This document shows, piece by piece, positions 37,660-49,685 of a stretch of 64,000 bases of DNA. The notes under the pieces are model-generated. The model had not been told where the DNA came from, ran no database searches, and saw only the letters and a program-made list of their open reading frames with translations. Positions within the stretch are counted from its first letter, which is position 1; each line of letters starts with the position of its first letter. The DNA is from Trichaptum fuscoviolaceum (lineage: Eukaryota; Basidiomycota; Agaricomycetes; Hymenochaetales; Trichaptaceae), in NCBI GenBank assembly GCA_910574455.1, contig CAJSYZ010000004.1:4722599-4786598 (forward strand), read 5' to 3'. The position numbers and the translations under genes are program-made.

Positions 37660-40600
37660 TCACTGTGTGATCGTCTGAGTTGACACATCTGTGAGCTGCT
37701 GCACGCCTGCGCCTAAAATCCGAAGTACCAAAGAATCAATGGGTAGTTCATCCTCAGCCTGCGAGTTGGCGCCTAGTAAGATGGACCGCAACTTCTGGCC
37801 CCAAAAACGCCCACTGATATGCGACGACTCATTGAAATTCCGGCCGTAAGGCTTGTTTTGATCCGCTATCTCGCATAATGTGAGCAGTCGGGTTTTTACA
37901 GGTTCGGGGAAAACATCCTTTTGCACTTTCAAAATGTCCTCAGCATTCTCAACAAATGTGCGAAGGCCAGCGGGGTCACTGATTTCAGAGCGGTCATGGG
38001 CAACCTTGTTTAAAAACATTCGGAATCGTGTGTCGTTGAAAATGTCAGGGACGAGTTCGTCTACCAAGATAATTCTCATCGCAGTGTCGAGGGTTAAAGC
38101 CTTCTCCCTATGCTCATTACGTCGATTCAATAGCCGCCGTAGTCTCAAATCATCGGGAGACACGCTCGTGTCTTCACGGGCTTTGGGGATGGGTTCGTTC
38201 GTCTGACCCGCTTTCAGGTCGGCGGATGCCATTGGCACGGTGGCCTCCATTTTCAGGCATAAACGGTCGAAGTATTCTTGCATCTCCTTCAACGCGACAT
38301 TGACCTGCGGCACTTCGAGAGTCCCGCCTACAGCCACGCACGGTATATCCTCCGGGCCCACGTACTCTTGCCCGTCCAGCTCAGCCATCCTGGCAAAGTG
38401 GTCCTCGAAGTGGAACTTTACCATCAAGCCTTTGAACCGATGTTCATACATTTGGTCGTCAAAGAGATAGCCGGTAAAATCCTTATCCAGTATTACTTTC
38501 GCGTTTGTGTTCCAGGCCGCGTCGGCATCCAGCAAATCAATAGTCTGAGGATCCATCGGGTTCCTTTCCAGCTGGCTTAGCCGGCGATCGAGGAGGAAGA
38601 ATAGTCTTCGGTGAAATTCGAAGACTATAAAAAATCGGACCAGGAAAAATTTGAACTGGTCGACGATTGATGCGTTAAGTGGTGGCTGCCAGGAGTATGG
38701 CGTCGCCGTCTTTTCCTTCGATGCATCCTCCGACACATCCACAGCCTCGAACTCATCCTTTCCATTTCCCTTTCCCTTTCCCTTTCCCTTTCCCTTTCCC
38801 TTTCCCTTCCCTTTTCCCTTTCCCTTTCCCTTTCCCTTTCCCTTTCCCTTTCCCTTTCCCTTTCCCTTTCCCTTTCCCTTTCCCTTTCCCTTTCCCTTTC
38901 CCCCTTTCCCTTTCCCTTTCCCTTTCCTTTCCTTCATCATTTCCCTTCGCATACGCCTCTGTCAGCTCTAACTCTGCCAAGGACTTGGTGATGTCGACAA
39001 TCAGGTCGTCGAATAGATGCCTTGGAATGATAGCAATGTCATTAGACAGGATTGTCGCTGGGCCCTGAGCTATGCCACTCATGCCGACTTCGCCTGTACG
39101 TCGTCCTTCCTTTAGCTTCTTGCCCGGCCCAGGTGATAGGGTCGCGAACTTCATGTAGAGTTGTTCAACCTTGTTCAAAAAATTTCGAATCATAAAACCA
39201 CTTTCGCCAGTAACGTCATAAGGGATGACCTGTTTTGGAGAGAAGAATCCTTTCTCTAATGGGAACGCAATTATGAAGCTTTTCATGACGACTACCCTAT
39301 TGTCCTCGCAGAGGGTGCGTATTTTACTGCTGGCTTTGGCGGCTTCGTTCTGGGTGAGATCCTGTGAGCTTCATTTGTTTTACGATAGCAGCTCAAAATT
39401 GGCTTACCCCTTTGGCGGCTGCCGCACTAATCTGTAAGTCGTGTACTGTGTATACAAGACCCTTCACTGTCTCCTGCAAACACTTGTAAGTCCCAGCCAT
39501 CTCCTCGAGTGTCACTTTGTCCGCCTTCGAGTCCAATTCCTCAGTCACATCAACGAATGCGTCGTCAATAGCCCGTATATGTCCTACAATCCGCTGTTCC
39601 TTTTCTAGTGACTGCTTTCGATAATTTTCCAGGTTAGTGAGCCTGCGCAAAGTCACGGCGAAGAGACTCTCCTGAGCTGAAGCTCTCGCGATTAGGGTGT
39701 AATCTTGAGCGAGCTGTTTCTTTAGAGCTTCAATAGCGTCCTCATGCTTTTTCAATTGCTCCTCATGTATATCCTTCTCCTTGTGAAGCTGGAGTGAGTC
39801 AGTCGCCCGGCTGAAGTTGGCTTCTGAGAGGTTTGATTCGACATTTGAGATAAGTTTTTTGGTTTTCATCAACTCATTCTGCAAAAGCTTTAATTGCTCC
39901 TGATCACTGTCCCGCTTATTTATCAGGAGTTCCCTATGCCTCCGTTCGAAATCTTCCTTTTCATCTCGAAGCCTTCTTTCTTTCTCCTCAGTGTCGATCC
40001 GAAGTTGCTCTAGCTCTTTCATAGAGGCTAAGGCCTTCATGATATCGTCGTAGGGGGAACGGCCGATGTGTTTGTGGATGTTGCTGCCACTGTCAGATGA
40101 TCAGAATCGGATGCGTACTCAGGCTGGCGCCGTAACTCACGACTCAGATACGTCAGCTTCATGTTCCGACACCTTCAAGTTCAAGTTTCCGGCCTCACTG
40201 GCATGTAATTCCGTGACTTCGCCACTTGATGCGTGCATTCCAAATTCAAGAATGGTCAGACTCGGACGCGCACTCAGGCTGATACCGTTACTCACGACTC
40301 GGATTCGGCGTCAGCTTCCAGCACTGGCACCTTACTGGTACTAGCCTCACAGTCACTAGCAGCCTGAGCGGTATGTGATTCCAAGACTTCGCCACTGCCA
40401 GTGGGCCAAATTTAAGAGTCAGAATCAGGCGCATAGTAATCAGGCTGAGACCGTCACTCACGGTTTGTCCGGAAGTCCGTTTGCGATTATTACAGCTGCG
40501 CGTGCTGCTAGGTCTGTCTTTTTTGTTCCGGGTTTCTCCACCCATGCTTGCAAGATGAATTTTATACGGTCAAGGACGTTTGCCAAGTAAATATCCTCCT

Positions 40601-40788
40601 TCGCAACGGGGTGTGAACCCAATCCTATACTAGCCGCTGTTTTTAGTAAAGGAATGGAAATTAGTAGTGAATATTTCAGACAACTGTCAGTATACCATGA
40701 CGATATACGGACCATTAACAATATGGTGAGCCCTACTATCAGCGTTTCCTGTGCCGGACATAAATACGTTGAAAGTATCTGATGCCAT
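37660..40788 (-). CDS. Coiled-coil protein with Gly-Lys repeat and duplicated exons
   Basis: Minus strand, ATG at 40788. Exons 40788-40713, 40636-40462, 40394-40296, 40224-40141, 40083-39408 and 39349-37660; introns 57-76 nt; phases join. Exons 3 and 4 are related (SGEVTELHASE versus PGEVLESHTAQ) and sit between related introns. Exon 5 is a long coiled coil (for example MKELEQLRIDTEEKERRLRD) ending in an Ala-rich stretch. Exon 6 begins with a folded-looking region (MKSFIIAFPLEKGFFSPKQV), then a (GGGAAA)n tract coding alternating Gly and Lys, then about 390 residues with no family I recognise. The frame used before the tract differs from the one used after it, so a net shift occurs inside the tract. 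A cytoskeletal or scaffold role would be guesswork. Confidence 0.65.
38757..38932. repeat. CCCTTT/GGGAAA hexanucleotide tract inside coding exon
   Basis: About 28 units of TTTCCC on the plus strand, with interruptions near 38809-38820 (a short unit beside an extra T) and 38899-38905 (an extra pair of C). On the coding (minus) strand every register is free of stops: the frames read Gly-Lys, Glu-Arg or Lys-Gly dipeptides. The tract can therefore absorb frame changes internally, but the flanking unique sequence uses two different frames. It is not the fungal telomere repeat (TTAGGG). Confidence 0.95.
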
Positions 40789-42113
40789 GTTCAAGTTGAT
40801 GTTTTTTCTGCTATGTATTGATAAAAGTTGCGGCGGGCTGGGGCACAGAGACAGCCAGCGCAGTTTAGTTCAAGTTTCAGGTTCAATTTGACTCTGGATG
40901 GGTATTGGGTTACTGCTAAAGCCTAGTCCGGACGCTCACTACTAGTAGTAGCAGGCTGAAGTTCAAGGACTCGGAGTTGCCACTGGCACTGGTGACTGCG
41001 AGTCGGAGTCACCGTGACGCACGCGGCGGTGACGAGTCAGCGGTTCAAGTTCAACTTGAATCTGGCTGCCAGTGGCAGCTACTACTACTACTACTATACT
41101 AGTACTACTATAGTGCATGGCGCCGGTGACTCAGCACGACTTTGAAGTTCAAGTTGCTGCTGGCAACAGCCCGTTTCGAACTCCGGACAGGAAGTCCCCT
41201 GTCACTGCCAGTGCCTGCCAGCCTGCCAGTGAGTGCCAGTGAGTGACAATCTCCGAGTCTACCACTGTTAGTAATACTACTAGTAGTAGTATTAGTAGTA
41301 GTATTAGAGCTCTAGTTGTAGTACTAAAATACATACATGTGCGGAACATCCGATTCGGCTCTGAACAAGTTCCGGCCACTGGCACTGGCAGACGATCTTC
41401 AAGGCCTGGCTGAGCTTCAGTTGAGGAGGGCCGGTGACAAGCACAATGATATGGGCTTCGTAAGTAGTTGCGACAGATGGGGCAGAATCCGGGTTCTTGA
41501 GAGCTGAACCGACATCCAGAAGTAGAGGGGATTCAAGGCCTGACACACCTGAGTTCGGATAGCAAGAGAGCGCCGGAAGGGCCTACTACTACTACTACTA
41601 CTATAGTACTACTACTACTAGTAGTAGGCCAACACCGGCAGCCTCACTCACTGGGCTGGCAGGCTGACCTGATCCCGGGCCGGGTCCTGCCAGTGGCAGT
41701 GGCAGTGGCACAAACTTGAACGTGGCTCAAATTGTCCCGATATAACTGACTCGGAAGGACCAAGTCGCCAGAGGCCTTTATCGAGGGTCCCACAAATTGG
41801 CAGTCTGCTGAGTTTCCGCTGAGTGAGAGTTCACTAAAGTTAGTACTAGTAAGTTAGTAACTACCGCCTGTCATCATTCACTCACACCAATGTGACTGGC
41901 ACTGGTACTCACTGGCAGGCTCAGCCTGAGGATGATGACCGATGATGCCCCTATAGATCCACGCCGTTCACACGGCGCTTAAACTTGAACCATCCTTCGT
42001 CAACAAGCCTTGCTTTTCTTTCAATTACTACTCTCCGCCGCTGGTAGTGGCACGCCATTACTGGTATTTCTTACCATTGAGGCTCGAAGTTAGGTTACTG
42101 TCAAACTCCCAGC
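40789..42113. other. Spacer with the densest palindromic words
   Basis: 40960-41260 contains repeated CACTGGCA/TGCCAGTG, GACTCGGAG/CTCCGAGTC and TTCAAGTTCAACTTGAA words. 41070-41115, 41270-41310 and 41581-41630 are CTA/TAG trinucleotide palindromes centred on CTAG or GTAC. 41695-41715 is GCCAGTGGCAGTGGCAGTGG. Minus-strand ORFs at 41149-41546 are read out of this repeat and have no features. No gene is supported. Confidence 0.7.
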
Positions 42114-43980
42114 ATGTCAAGTTCCGAACGCGGGGACGAAACTTCAGGCTCTCGCTCGGATACAGATGACGAGTCAGTCTCTAGCCCGGATACAGATGAT
42201 GAGCAGAGCGTTTCAGAATTCACCATACCTGGTACTCGCGACAGTAGTAGCTCAAAGCGCTCGATTGTCGATGGGTCCGACTCCGAGTCTGGCACCGACT
42301 GGGAACAGGATGCATTTCTCGAACTTATCGATTTCGGTAGGGATCATATTGCTTACTTACTACGCAGCTTGGCTTATCTTTGGTGAATTGACAGAGGACT
42401 TACCCCGAGGCTTTCAGTCAAAACTATTTATCGATAGCACCGTGGTCCAATCAATCGTCAAAAGTTTGTCGTCCAAGATAAAGCGTGCAGACCGCGTCGG
42501 ATTCTCGTCGGAGGACTTTCAGGAAACGCTTCACCTGGCTGAGCGCCTAGGGATGTGCTTTGATTCAGCAAATATGAGGATCCTTAAGAGGGATAGGGAG
42601 ATTCAAGCTCTGCGGAGAAAGATGGAGAGGGCGATAGATCAGCTTGAGTCCAATACATTTCAGTACACGGACATGCTCTTCAAACTCACTGAAGAGCTAG
42701 CGATCTTCAAGCATCACATGGTAAGCCCAGGCTGCATCTTGGACTTGAAATAAACTCTGACTTAATCATTTCTAACTTCTCGTCCTATTCTTCTCGGTGA
42801 TATACAGTCTGAGCCGCTTCATCTGCTTATCAACAAACGTGTGGATGAATTCAGACTTGCTGTCGCCACAGCCTTCATATCTGTTCTTCCCGGCGCATTT
42901 CCGTCAAGAAAACTCTCCAATATTTTTACTGGGGGCGTCATCTGGGACTACTTTTTGACTTGCTTAGTAACCCATTATCATTCACACCATACGATCCTGC
43001 GCTGGCAAATTCGACTTGAGGATAGTAAGGAGCTCGGCAATCGTTGGATACAGACGAAATCTGTCTTCTCTGCGATAAGGATTGACATCAAAGACACAGA
43101 GCTCGGGAGAAATATTCGTCATGAACTCGCTACTCAATTGAAGCACTTTACGACAGTCATGACTATGAATCTCGAAAGATCTGAACGCAAACCCCGAAAT
43201 CCCAGGCTTGCGCTTAAGTTCTTCCTGCCCCTTCTTATTTGGTCCTATAACGAATGCAAGGATTGGGTAGCCGCCTTAGACGAATGCAGTTCGGGACAAC
43301 AGTCAGAGTCGACCAACATTCGACTCTCGGAAACAGAAGTCAATTGTTCTGCCACTCAGACGAAGGCTGTCTTTCAAGCCGGAACAGCACGTGATGCACG
43401 GCGTCAATGGAAACGTGAACTTGAACGTGCCGGTGGAGAGGGTGCTCTGTCCGACATTCAACAACTCATTCAGAAGTCAATGGATATTCTTGGCGCCGAC
43501 TCGGCTGACGGCGTAGCATCCTCGTTGAAGATAAATCGACAACTCCTGCGCAAATATGGAGACCGTTCGGCCATCCTGAGCAGGTTCAATTGGATCAGGA
43601 AATGCTTAATTATCCTCTCTGACGACTTGCTCTTGGATATGCTCCTCAAAAATGATGGTGCAATGCGTCGGTTTACGATGAAGATGGATGCCTCTCAAAT
43701 AGGGATTATCGAAGCGAGTCAGGGCATTGGACGATTTGACAATGCCGATTACAAAGATACAGACGAGGAAAATCTGGACAGGTCCACCCACTTGTTCCTC
43801 AAGGATATCAAGCACATGGAGCATCTTGAAGCCCTTGTTCCGACAGAAGAGAATATTGACTCTCTCGTCTTGAAAACAGTCAACGATCTACTTCATGAGT
43901 ATGGTCCATTCTATTTAACGGATTATGGAATCCTATTTGCTCTTCTCGACAAATTGGACCCTATCCCACACCAGTACTGA
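42114..43980 (+). CDS. Hypothetical protein, 573 aa, acidic Ser-rich N-terminus
   Basis: Three exons join in frame: 42114-42336, 42395-42720 and 42808-43980 (223+326+1173 nt, 574 codons with stop). Introns are 58 and 87 nt. Residues 1-75 are Ser/Asp/Glu-rich with a repeated SSPDTDDE/SRSDTDDE motif. Residues 100-185 look helical and coiled-coil prone (RILKRDREIQALRRKMERA). The remainder is a mixed, folded-looking region (for example FFLPLLIWSYNECKDWVAAL) with an acidic C-terminal third. There is no signal peptide or membrane segment. I recognise no family. It lies divergent from the coiled-coil gene across 1.3 kb of palindromic-word spacer. The ATG is the first in frame and sits behind AGC in a plausible context. 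Confidence 0.75.
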
Positions 43981-45246
43981 TATAAGTACGGCAGTGTACT
44001 AGCTGACGGTTACAAATCGATCCATTGGTCACCGGCACACCATTTTGGCTGAGGCCCAAGGACAAGTTTTTTTTCGTTCATGGACAAATATTATGTTTAA
44101 GGATTTGTACTCTTACTATTTAATGGTTTACTCTATGGTGATCCACTTACTCTTCTCTCTTCAGACTCTACTCTTTACAAGTAAGCTCTGTACTATAAGT
44201 ACTAGTATTCAAGTTAGAAACCACTACCGCCAATAAATCTTCTTGAATATGACAAAATAATATTTAATAATATTCATATACTTATCTTTATGACAGGTGC
44301 TCAACATGAACTTGAAGTCGTAGTACTACAGTACTACTACTCAGCCTAGTAGTGGTACATTTTGAAGTTTAAAGTACTCATATTCAAGTTTTTTTTTTGA
44401 TATTTCATACTATGCAAGTCGGGAACTGCAGTGATACACCACTATCAGCCTGAGGCTACTCAATCATCCTCCATCATATCTACGCTTTCCTCTGAAGCGC
44501 TTCATGTGTACTAGTATACAGTATTACTACTATGCTAATCGTACTATTTGTAACTTCAAGTTCAAAACATAGCTAACTTGGAGAGGAAAGCATGCCTCTT
44601 TCCGGATGCCAATGGGGAACTTCTGGCCTGAGGTAGGTCACTGGCATGATCCGACTCGGCGAGTCAGTTCGAGCTTGAGTCCGCTGATGGCAATGTGAGC
44701 TTCTCGAGAGTTTTGTTTTTTTACTAGGTCATAACTAGTACTGTCATTTTATTATATCTCAACACTGAATTTGTCGTACTGTTTCAAGTTGTAACTTCGA
44801 GCCAACGTACTAGTAGCTACCAGTGAGTGGAAACTTGAAGCATGCCTCAGGCTCTTTCCGGATTCAAGTTGAGAACTTCCGGCCTGAGGTAGTACTACTA
44901 CTAGTACTAGTAGTAGTAGGTCCGAGTCATTGGTTCGAGTCAAATGCCAGTGTTCAACTTGAAAGCACTCAGGCTTTCAAGTTGGATTGGTGTTATGTAA
45001 AAAAATTTGTACCAATAGTACTGTACTAGTACTAGTACTACTAGTACTACTACTACTGTACTACTCGACGCCGGCGGCCGCCCGGGGAATGATTTCCGAC
45101 CATCGCACTGACTGCAATATTTGGCTACCATCATCTACAACACTGAAGAAGGTCTGTTTTCACATCATTTTCTTTCAGTACCGTAGTATCCTCAATTCAT
45201 AAGTTTCAATATACTCCGTATGTGCTGAATGAAAAGTTTATGTTTA
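43981..45246. other. Spacer, AT-rich with CTA/TAG palindromes
   Basis: This follows the stop of the 573-aa gene. 44080-44300 is AT-rich and may hold its 3' UTR. From 44280 the words AACTTGAA, GACTCGG and GTACTACTACTAG recur, with dense runs at 44885-44920 and 45015-45066. A minus-strand end of the Plavaka element lies in 45000-45246, but I could not define a terminal inverted repeat. Confidence 0.5.
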
Positions 45247-45498
45247 TCACTGTCTATTTTCGTACAAAGATTCGTGCATGTGCATGTCAGCAAATCGGTT
45301 AACATAGAATCTATCATAAAAGTCCAGGGACTTCTCAGGTGTCAATGACTTCGGCGGACATTCATCACCCTTTGGAACCCCAAGGAGGTGAGCCAAACGA
45401 AAGATGTCCCCTATACCTATCACCAATAGCTTCGGAGCCTTGCAGTCACGGTGATAGTGACGTCTGCCACTGGCATTCACACCAGAACAGCATTCAAC

Positions 45499-45503
45499 AC
45501 AGG
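45499..45503. repeat. Target-site duplication ACAGG, left copy
   Basis: ACAGG directly precedes TGTTACG and is repeated at 45970-45974 directly after CGTAACA. Five bp is the usual duplication length for LTR-retrotransposon integrases. Confidence 0.92.
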
Positions 45504-45969
45504 TGTTACGTCTCAACTTACGGTCTCGTATAGTTGGGGAACGCAACGTTAAGTTGCTCAGTGATAGCGGAGCTAGGGCTCGACACTAAGTGTTGTATGG
45601 ACAAAGGCCTACGATGTAGAGTAGAGAGAAACAGATGTATAGCAGAGACTAGAGACGGGGGGTTTGACAAAGGAGATCGAACTTAGAGTTCGATCATGCT
45701 AAGTACAGGGGTTTATATACTGTAGCTGCGGAGCAAGGGTACATCGGAAGATGAGTAAGAAGAGAACAATAAGAGAGTAGATGATAGGCTACTAATAATA
45801 GTGTGAGAGCGATGGGCAAAGGGTTAGGGCAAAGGGTACATGTGTAACATCGGGATTGGCTGAGGGTTGAGGGTTATATCGGAGGATGACTGAGCAGAAC
45901 AAGAATAGAACAAATAGGGCGAAGGGTTCGGAGTAATGGGGGCCGCTGACATAGTAAGAAAACGTAACA
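45504..45969 (-). mobile_element. Solo LTR (466 bp) inserted in the transposase
   Basis: The insert starts TGTTACG and ends CGTAACA, a 7-bp inverted end of the TG..CA type. It is flanked by the direct 5-bp duplication ACAGG (45499-45503 and 45970-45974). Removing the insert and one ACAGG reconnects the transposase reading frame, which independently confirms the boundaries. A TATATAAA box on the minus strand (45713-45720) suggests LTR orientation is minus. A perfect palindrome GATCGAACTTAGAGTTCGATC-like lies near 45673-45693. No internal retrotransposon genes are present, so it is a recombined remnant, probably of a Ty3- or Ty1-type element. Confidence 0.93.
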
Positions 45970-45974
45970 ACAGG
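45970..45974. repeat. Target-site duplication ACAGG, right copy
   Basis: Second copy of the 5-bp duplication that flanks the solo LTR. Confidence 0.92.
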
Positions 45975-48900
45975 CGGTAGAGGTCTCTAACTCATATTCC
46001 GGCTCGACAATCCACATACTTGTTTTTGGGTCAGGCGAGTCTCCAACACGCTTGAACAATTGGACGAGAGCGCAGTCCTGATGCTCCCCTTTAGCGGTGA
46101 AGGAAAAAAGAAGCATACCCGGGCAACTCTCATTCCTGAAAACCCCTTTTTGCGGGGGCTAACTCGAACAAGGACTGCGTCATGTCTTGCTTTTCCGCGC
46201 CAAGAGGGATTGGACCTGATCACCTCCCTCATTGCTTGTTCTATTGGGATCGATTCGCCACGGTAGGCAAAGAAAGCGGTGGCTGAATGGAAAATTGAGA
46301 AGTCATTGTTCATGTCCAATTCAGCTGTTGGTTCGGCTCTGCCAGAGGAGCCCCTTAAGTTGGAATTGCGCTTCTCGTACTTGTTGAATAAGTATTCTTT
46401 AATGAGCTGTCGGAGCTGTCGAAGCTCTGGATGGCCTTTTATCGCCGCAAGCGCGTTGAGCTGTTTCGGGTACACCTTACTGGACTCTGCAAGTATAACA
46501 ACAGAGAAGTCAGATGTGCAGCACCAAAAGCACGGGTTACTAAGTAATACTAACGTTGTTTCGAAGCCATTAACATCAAGCTCAAAGGGTCATTTCTGCC
46601 GCCCAAGCGAAGCTGGCATTCTCTACGCTATGAACCGCACCACACTGGGGCTCATCCACTGAACTTCCGGAATCCTCCAGGTCAGCAATTTCGATTTGCT
46701 CTTGGTTGCCCACAATGTCATCGAAGAAGTCCTCTGTATCATCGGCTGCCCCTGTTGTTTGTACGCCATGATGTTGCATCTGCTCCCTCTGGGTTGGGGC
46801 CTTCTCGGCGTCATCCGTCTTTGACTCTGACATATTTTTCCGCAAAACGTCTCGCAAGGCATTCCACATAGCCTCAGCCAGCGTATCGTCCAGCAGTCCA
46901 CGCCTTTTGAAGTCTGCCCTCGACGCAATAAGTTTGCTGAGTCGTTGGTTTGCTGTGATCATCTGTCCCAAAGGATCATTTCTGTTCGAGCGCCGCCATG
47001 TCTCCTTGACCGCGTGAATGTGTTTATTTTCTGTTATAGACGAACACAATCCGCTAGGAGCAGCAAAGAGAGGGATCATTGTTGGATAATGGACCATGGC
47101 ATGTTGTCGTGGCAGTGAAAAATTATCCCGGATGCCCTTTGCTATGAATATTTGCCGATATTGATGATAGTGATCCAGAGAGGCTTTAATTTGATCAAGA
47201 TTTGAGGCTGTAATCGTGTACCGACGCACAAGGTAACAGAAGTCCAGAAATGCACTCAATGCATGAATTATATCATCGTGCACAATGCCCACAATAGCCG
47301 GAAGATACACCTAAGTGGATTGCATCAGATATCAGCAAACCACCGCCTCGAGCGAGATGCAAAGACCACATACTTTCATAAGCGCCTTTGAATCATTACC
47401 TGTCCATTGCTTGAAGCCTCGACCTTCAGGAAATCTGCGAAGACCAGGAAAAGGAGCAGCAACTCTGATTCTACGTGAAAGTTAGCAATGGTATTCACAT
47501 TAAACGACTTGTAAGGTAATAGTGCCTTTTATCCACAATATCCAGCTCTGTCGTGGTCATGCACTGGCAAATCCACTCAACAAGATGGTCCTTGAACACG
47601 CCTTTGATGATTTGGTGCAGCAGGTCCGGAGATATGAGATCGCATATATCTGCGCGCGGAAAGTCATTGGTGAAAGGCTACAGAACAACATACAAGTTGC
47701 AGAATACGCATCCAGTGAAGAAGTTGAAGTACGTACCACAATATCCTGGTGGAACCCGTACTCTTTCCGGATTGTTGCTCTATTAATGTTGTTGCCATCT
47801 ACTTGATCTATCAATTGTTCGTGCAGCTCTTTTGTTCGAGGATTTGAAACAAATTCCAAATTATCTAGGTCCTTGTGAGGTGCTGTGCATCTATGCCGCC
47901 ACAGTAAGTCATTGCCTCAGACTCGGATATGATTTTGGGAAAGGACGGTACTTACTTGCAGCACCATCCAGTGCATATTGCGCATAGACTCACCTGTTCC
48001 GGATAATCGGCTATATACGAGCCGAGTCCGAGAACCGACCTACGCAAGTGACCATCAGGACACCGGAGAATGGTTAACTCAGTGTTTATGGACATGGCGG
48101 TCTTCAGTGAACTCAAGATTTTTGATATAGACGAATGAAAAATTTGATGTCGAAAGCGGCGGAATTCATCTGACTTTTCGTATTGCCGCTCAGCTGCAAA
48201 ATGTGTCAGAGCTAATCAAATATTACGGTATGATACACACTCTTTGGTATTGCTAGAAATGCTACAAGCTGGACTGTATTCAATTTCTGTGACCGCCGGG
48301 CCTTGTTAGATACATTCCCGATGGAGAGATACAACGGATAGTATTCGTTATTTCCAGTTCCGACAGAGACTGTTGTCTTATCGCTCCCTAAGATCACCGG
48401 AACAAACATAGATCCATGGACTGCTTTATCTTCGGCGTAGATCTTGTTCTAGGTCAAGTAATCAGCATGTTTCCTGCGAGTTTATGATTCATGACCTACA
48501 GCCTGTTCCCAAGCAAAATTTCCGGACATGTAATTTCTGAATACTCGTTCTTTGTCATCTGAGTCCTCCTTCGGCTGATACTCGCGAAACGGGACATAGT
48601 CGAATTCGCCTTCCAACGCCGGATTGTCCACCAAATTCCGGATCACTTCCAGAGGATCCCGATACCATACATCATATTCTTTCCTCTTCCATGACTCGGT
48701 GTTCTCGTTTGTCGCCTTTTGGCCATTGTCGTCCGTGTAGAAGTTACTAAAGGACTTCCAAGACACATCACCGACTTCCGTAGCGTCAATGACGGTGTAC
48801 AAATTTTGTGCGTCTCCATCAAGTAGCGAACTAGTTATACCTAGATCCGAGTCATTGTCAGGCTCTGTCGTATCCAATTCGGAACATCCGCCAGATTTTA

Positions 48901-49685
48901 CATTCTCCGCCACCTGAATCAGCTGATAAGCCTTCATGATTCCGAGAATTTTTGTTATGTTCCCAGCAGACATTTGCTCTTCCCGATACAGAAAATCTGC
49001 GAGCTCGAAATCTGCTCTGCACGAATAGGGAAACCAGACATTAGACACAGGTTCGTTTCGCGGAACGGGTGGTTCTTCATTTTCTAAGGAAATTCCTGCC
49101 GCATCGCATGGCGTGGCTGCACGGTGTCAGGTGTCAGAGTACTGCAGTAAACCGGGGACAATAAACATGACACGCACCATTCAAGTATCTGTGATACACC
49201 TTCAAGTTATCCTCGCTCTCCTTATAATCTCCAATGTCGGAGTCCAAATCTTCAGAGGATGCGCTACGGCCATCACTTCCGGTGACAGAATGATGGGACA
49301 GAGAATCAGCTCCGTCTAAATCTTGAAGCAGCTCGTCTCGGCCTATGCTAAGCATCGAGATATCCTGCGTAAGTATAGAGATGTCGTAATCGTAACTTGA
49401 AGAGCCGCAGCCCATTTTATCTTCAAGTTGACCCTCGACCCGGAGTTCGGGGGAGTTCGAGATACTTTTAGGTTCTGGAACTTGTGCGGGTCGAATGGGT
49501 GATGAATCATAACCATAAGCAGCAGGTCCTGATGCAAATGATGATGGATGAGCTGAGTATTCATGTCTTGTTCTTGCGGATTGATTCTTAAACCTTCTGT
49601 CGCAGTCGGAGAAGGTACATCGAATGGATGGGGGGAAGAAATCAGTAAAATGAACGGGTTTGGGCTTTCGCCGTGTTACCGGCAT

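Larger units (their letters stand above)
45247..49685 (-). mobile_element. Plavaka-type DNA transposon gene, decayed
   Basis: Minus strand, ATG at 49685. Exons read by eye: 49685-49178, 49116-48500, 48448-48241, 48193-47956, 47890-47737, 47677-47526, 47470-47374, 47310 to about 46556, 46486 downward, and after the inserted LTR to the TGA at 45247. The N-terminus has a C2H2-like finger (CTFSDCDRRF ... RHEYSAH). Family hallmarks of Agaricomycete Plavaka (CACTA-like) transposases follow: WYRDPLEVIRNL, VPVILGSDKTTVSVGTGN, EYYPLYLSIGNV, LVAFLAIPKS, CTAPHKDLDN, DLISPDLLHQIIKGVF, FKQWTGNDSKALMKV and a C-terminal FYVNRFAD. Likely catalytic acids are the D of SDKT, the D of PDLLHQ and the E in ITENKHIHAVKE. 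The copy is broken by a 1-nt shift in the T run near 46105, an unclear exon junction near 46500-46600 and an LTR insertion. Terminal repeats were not found. Confidence 0.88.

Noticed and set aside
38757..38932. CCCTTT tract as an interstitial telomere
   Set aside because: The fungal telomere unit is TTAGGG/CCCTAA. This tract is CCCTTT and lies inside a coding exon.
44925..45000. tRNA-like GGTTCGAGTC box near 44931
   Set aside because: No A box, no acceptor stem and no anticodon arm could be folded around it. The sequence belongs to the GACTCGG word family.
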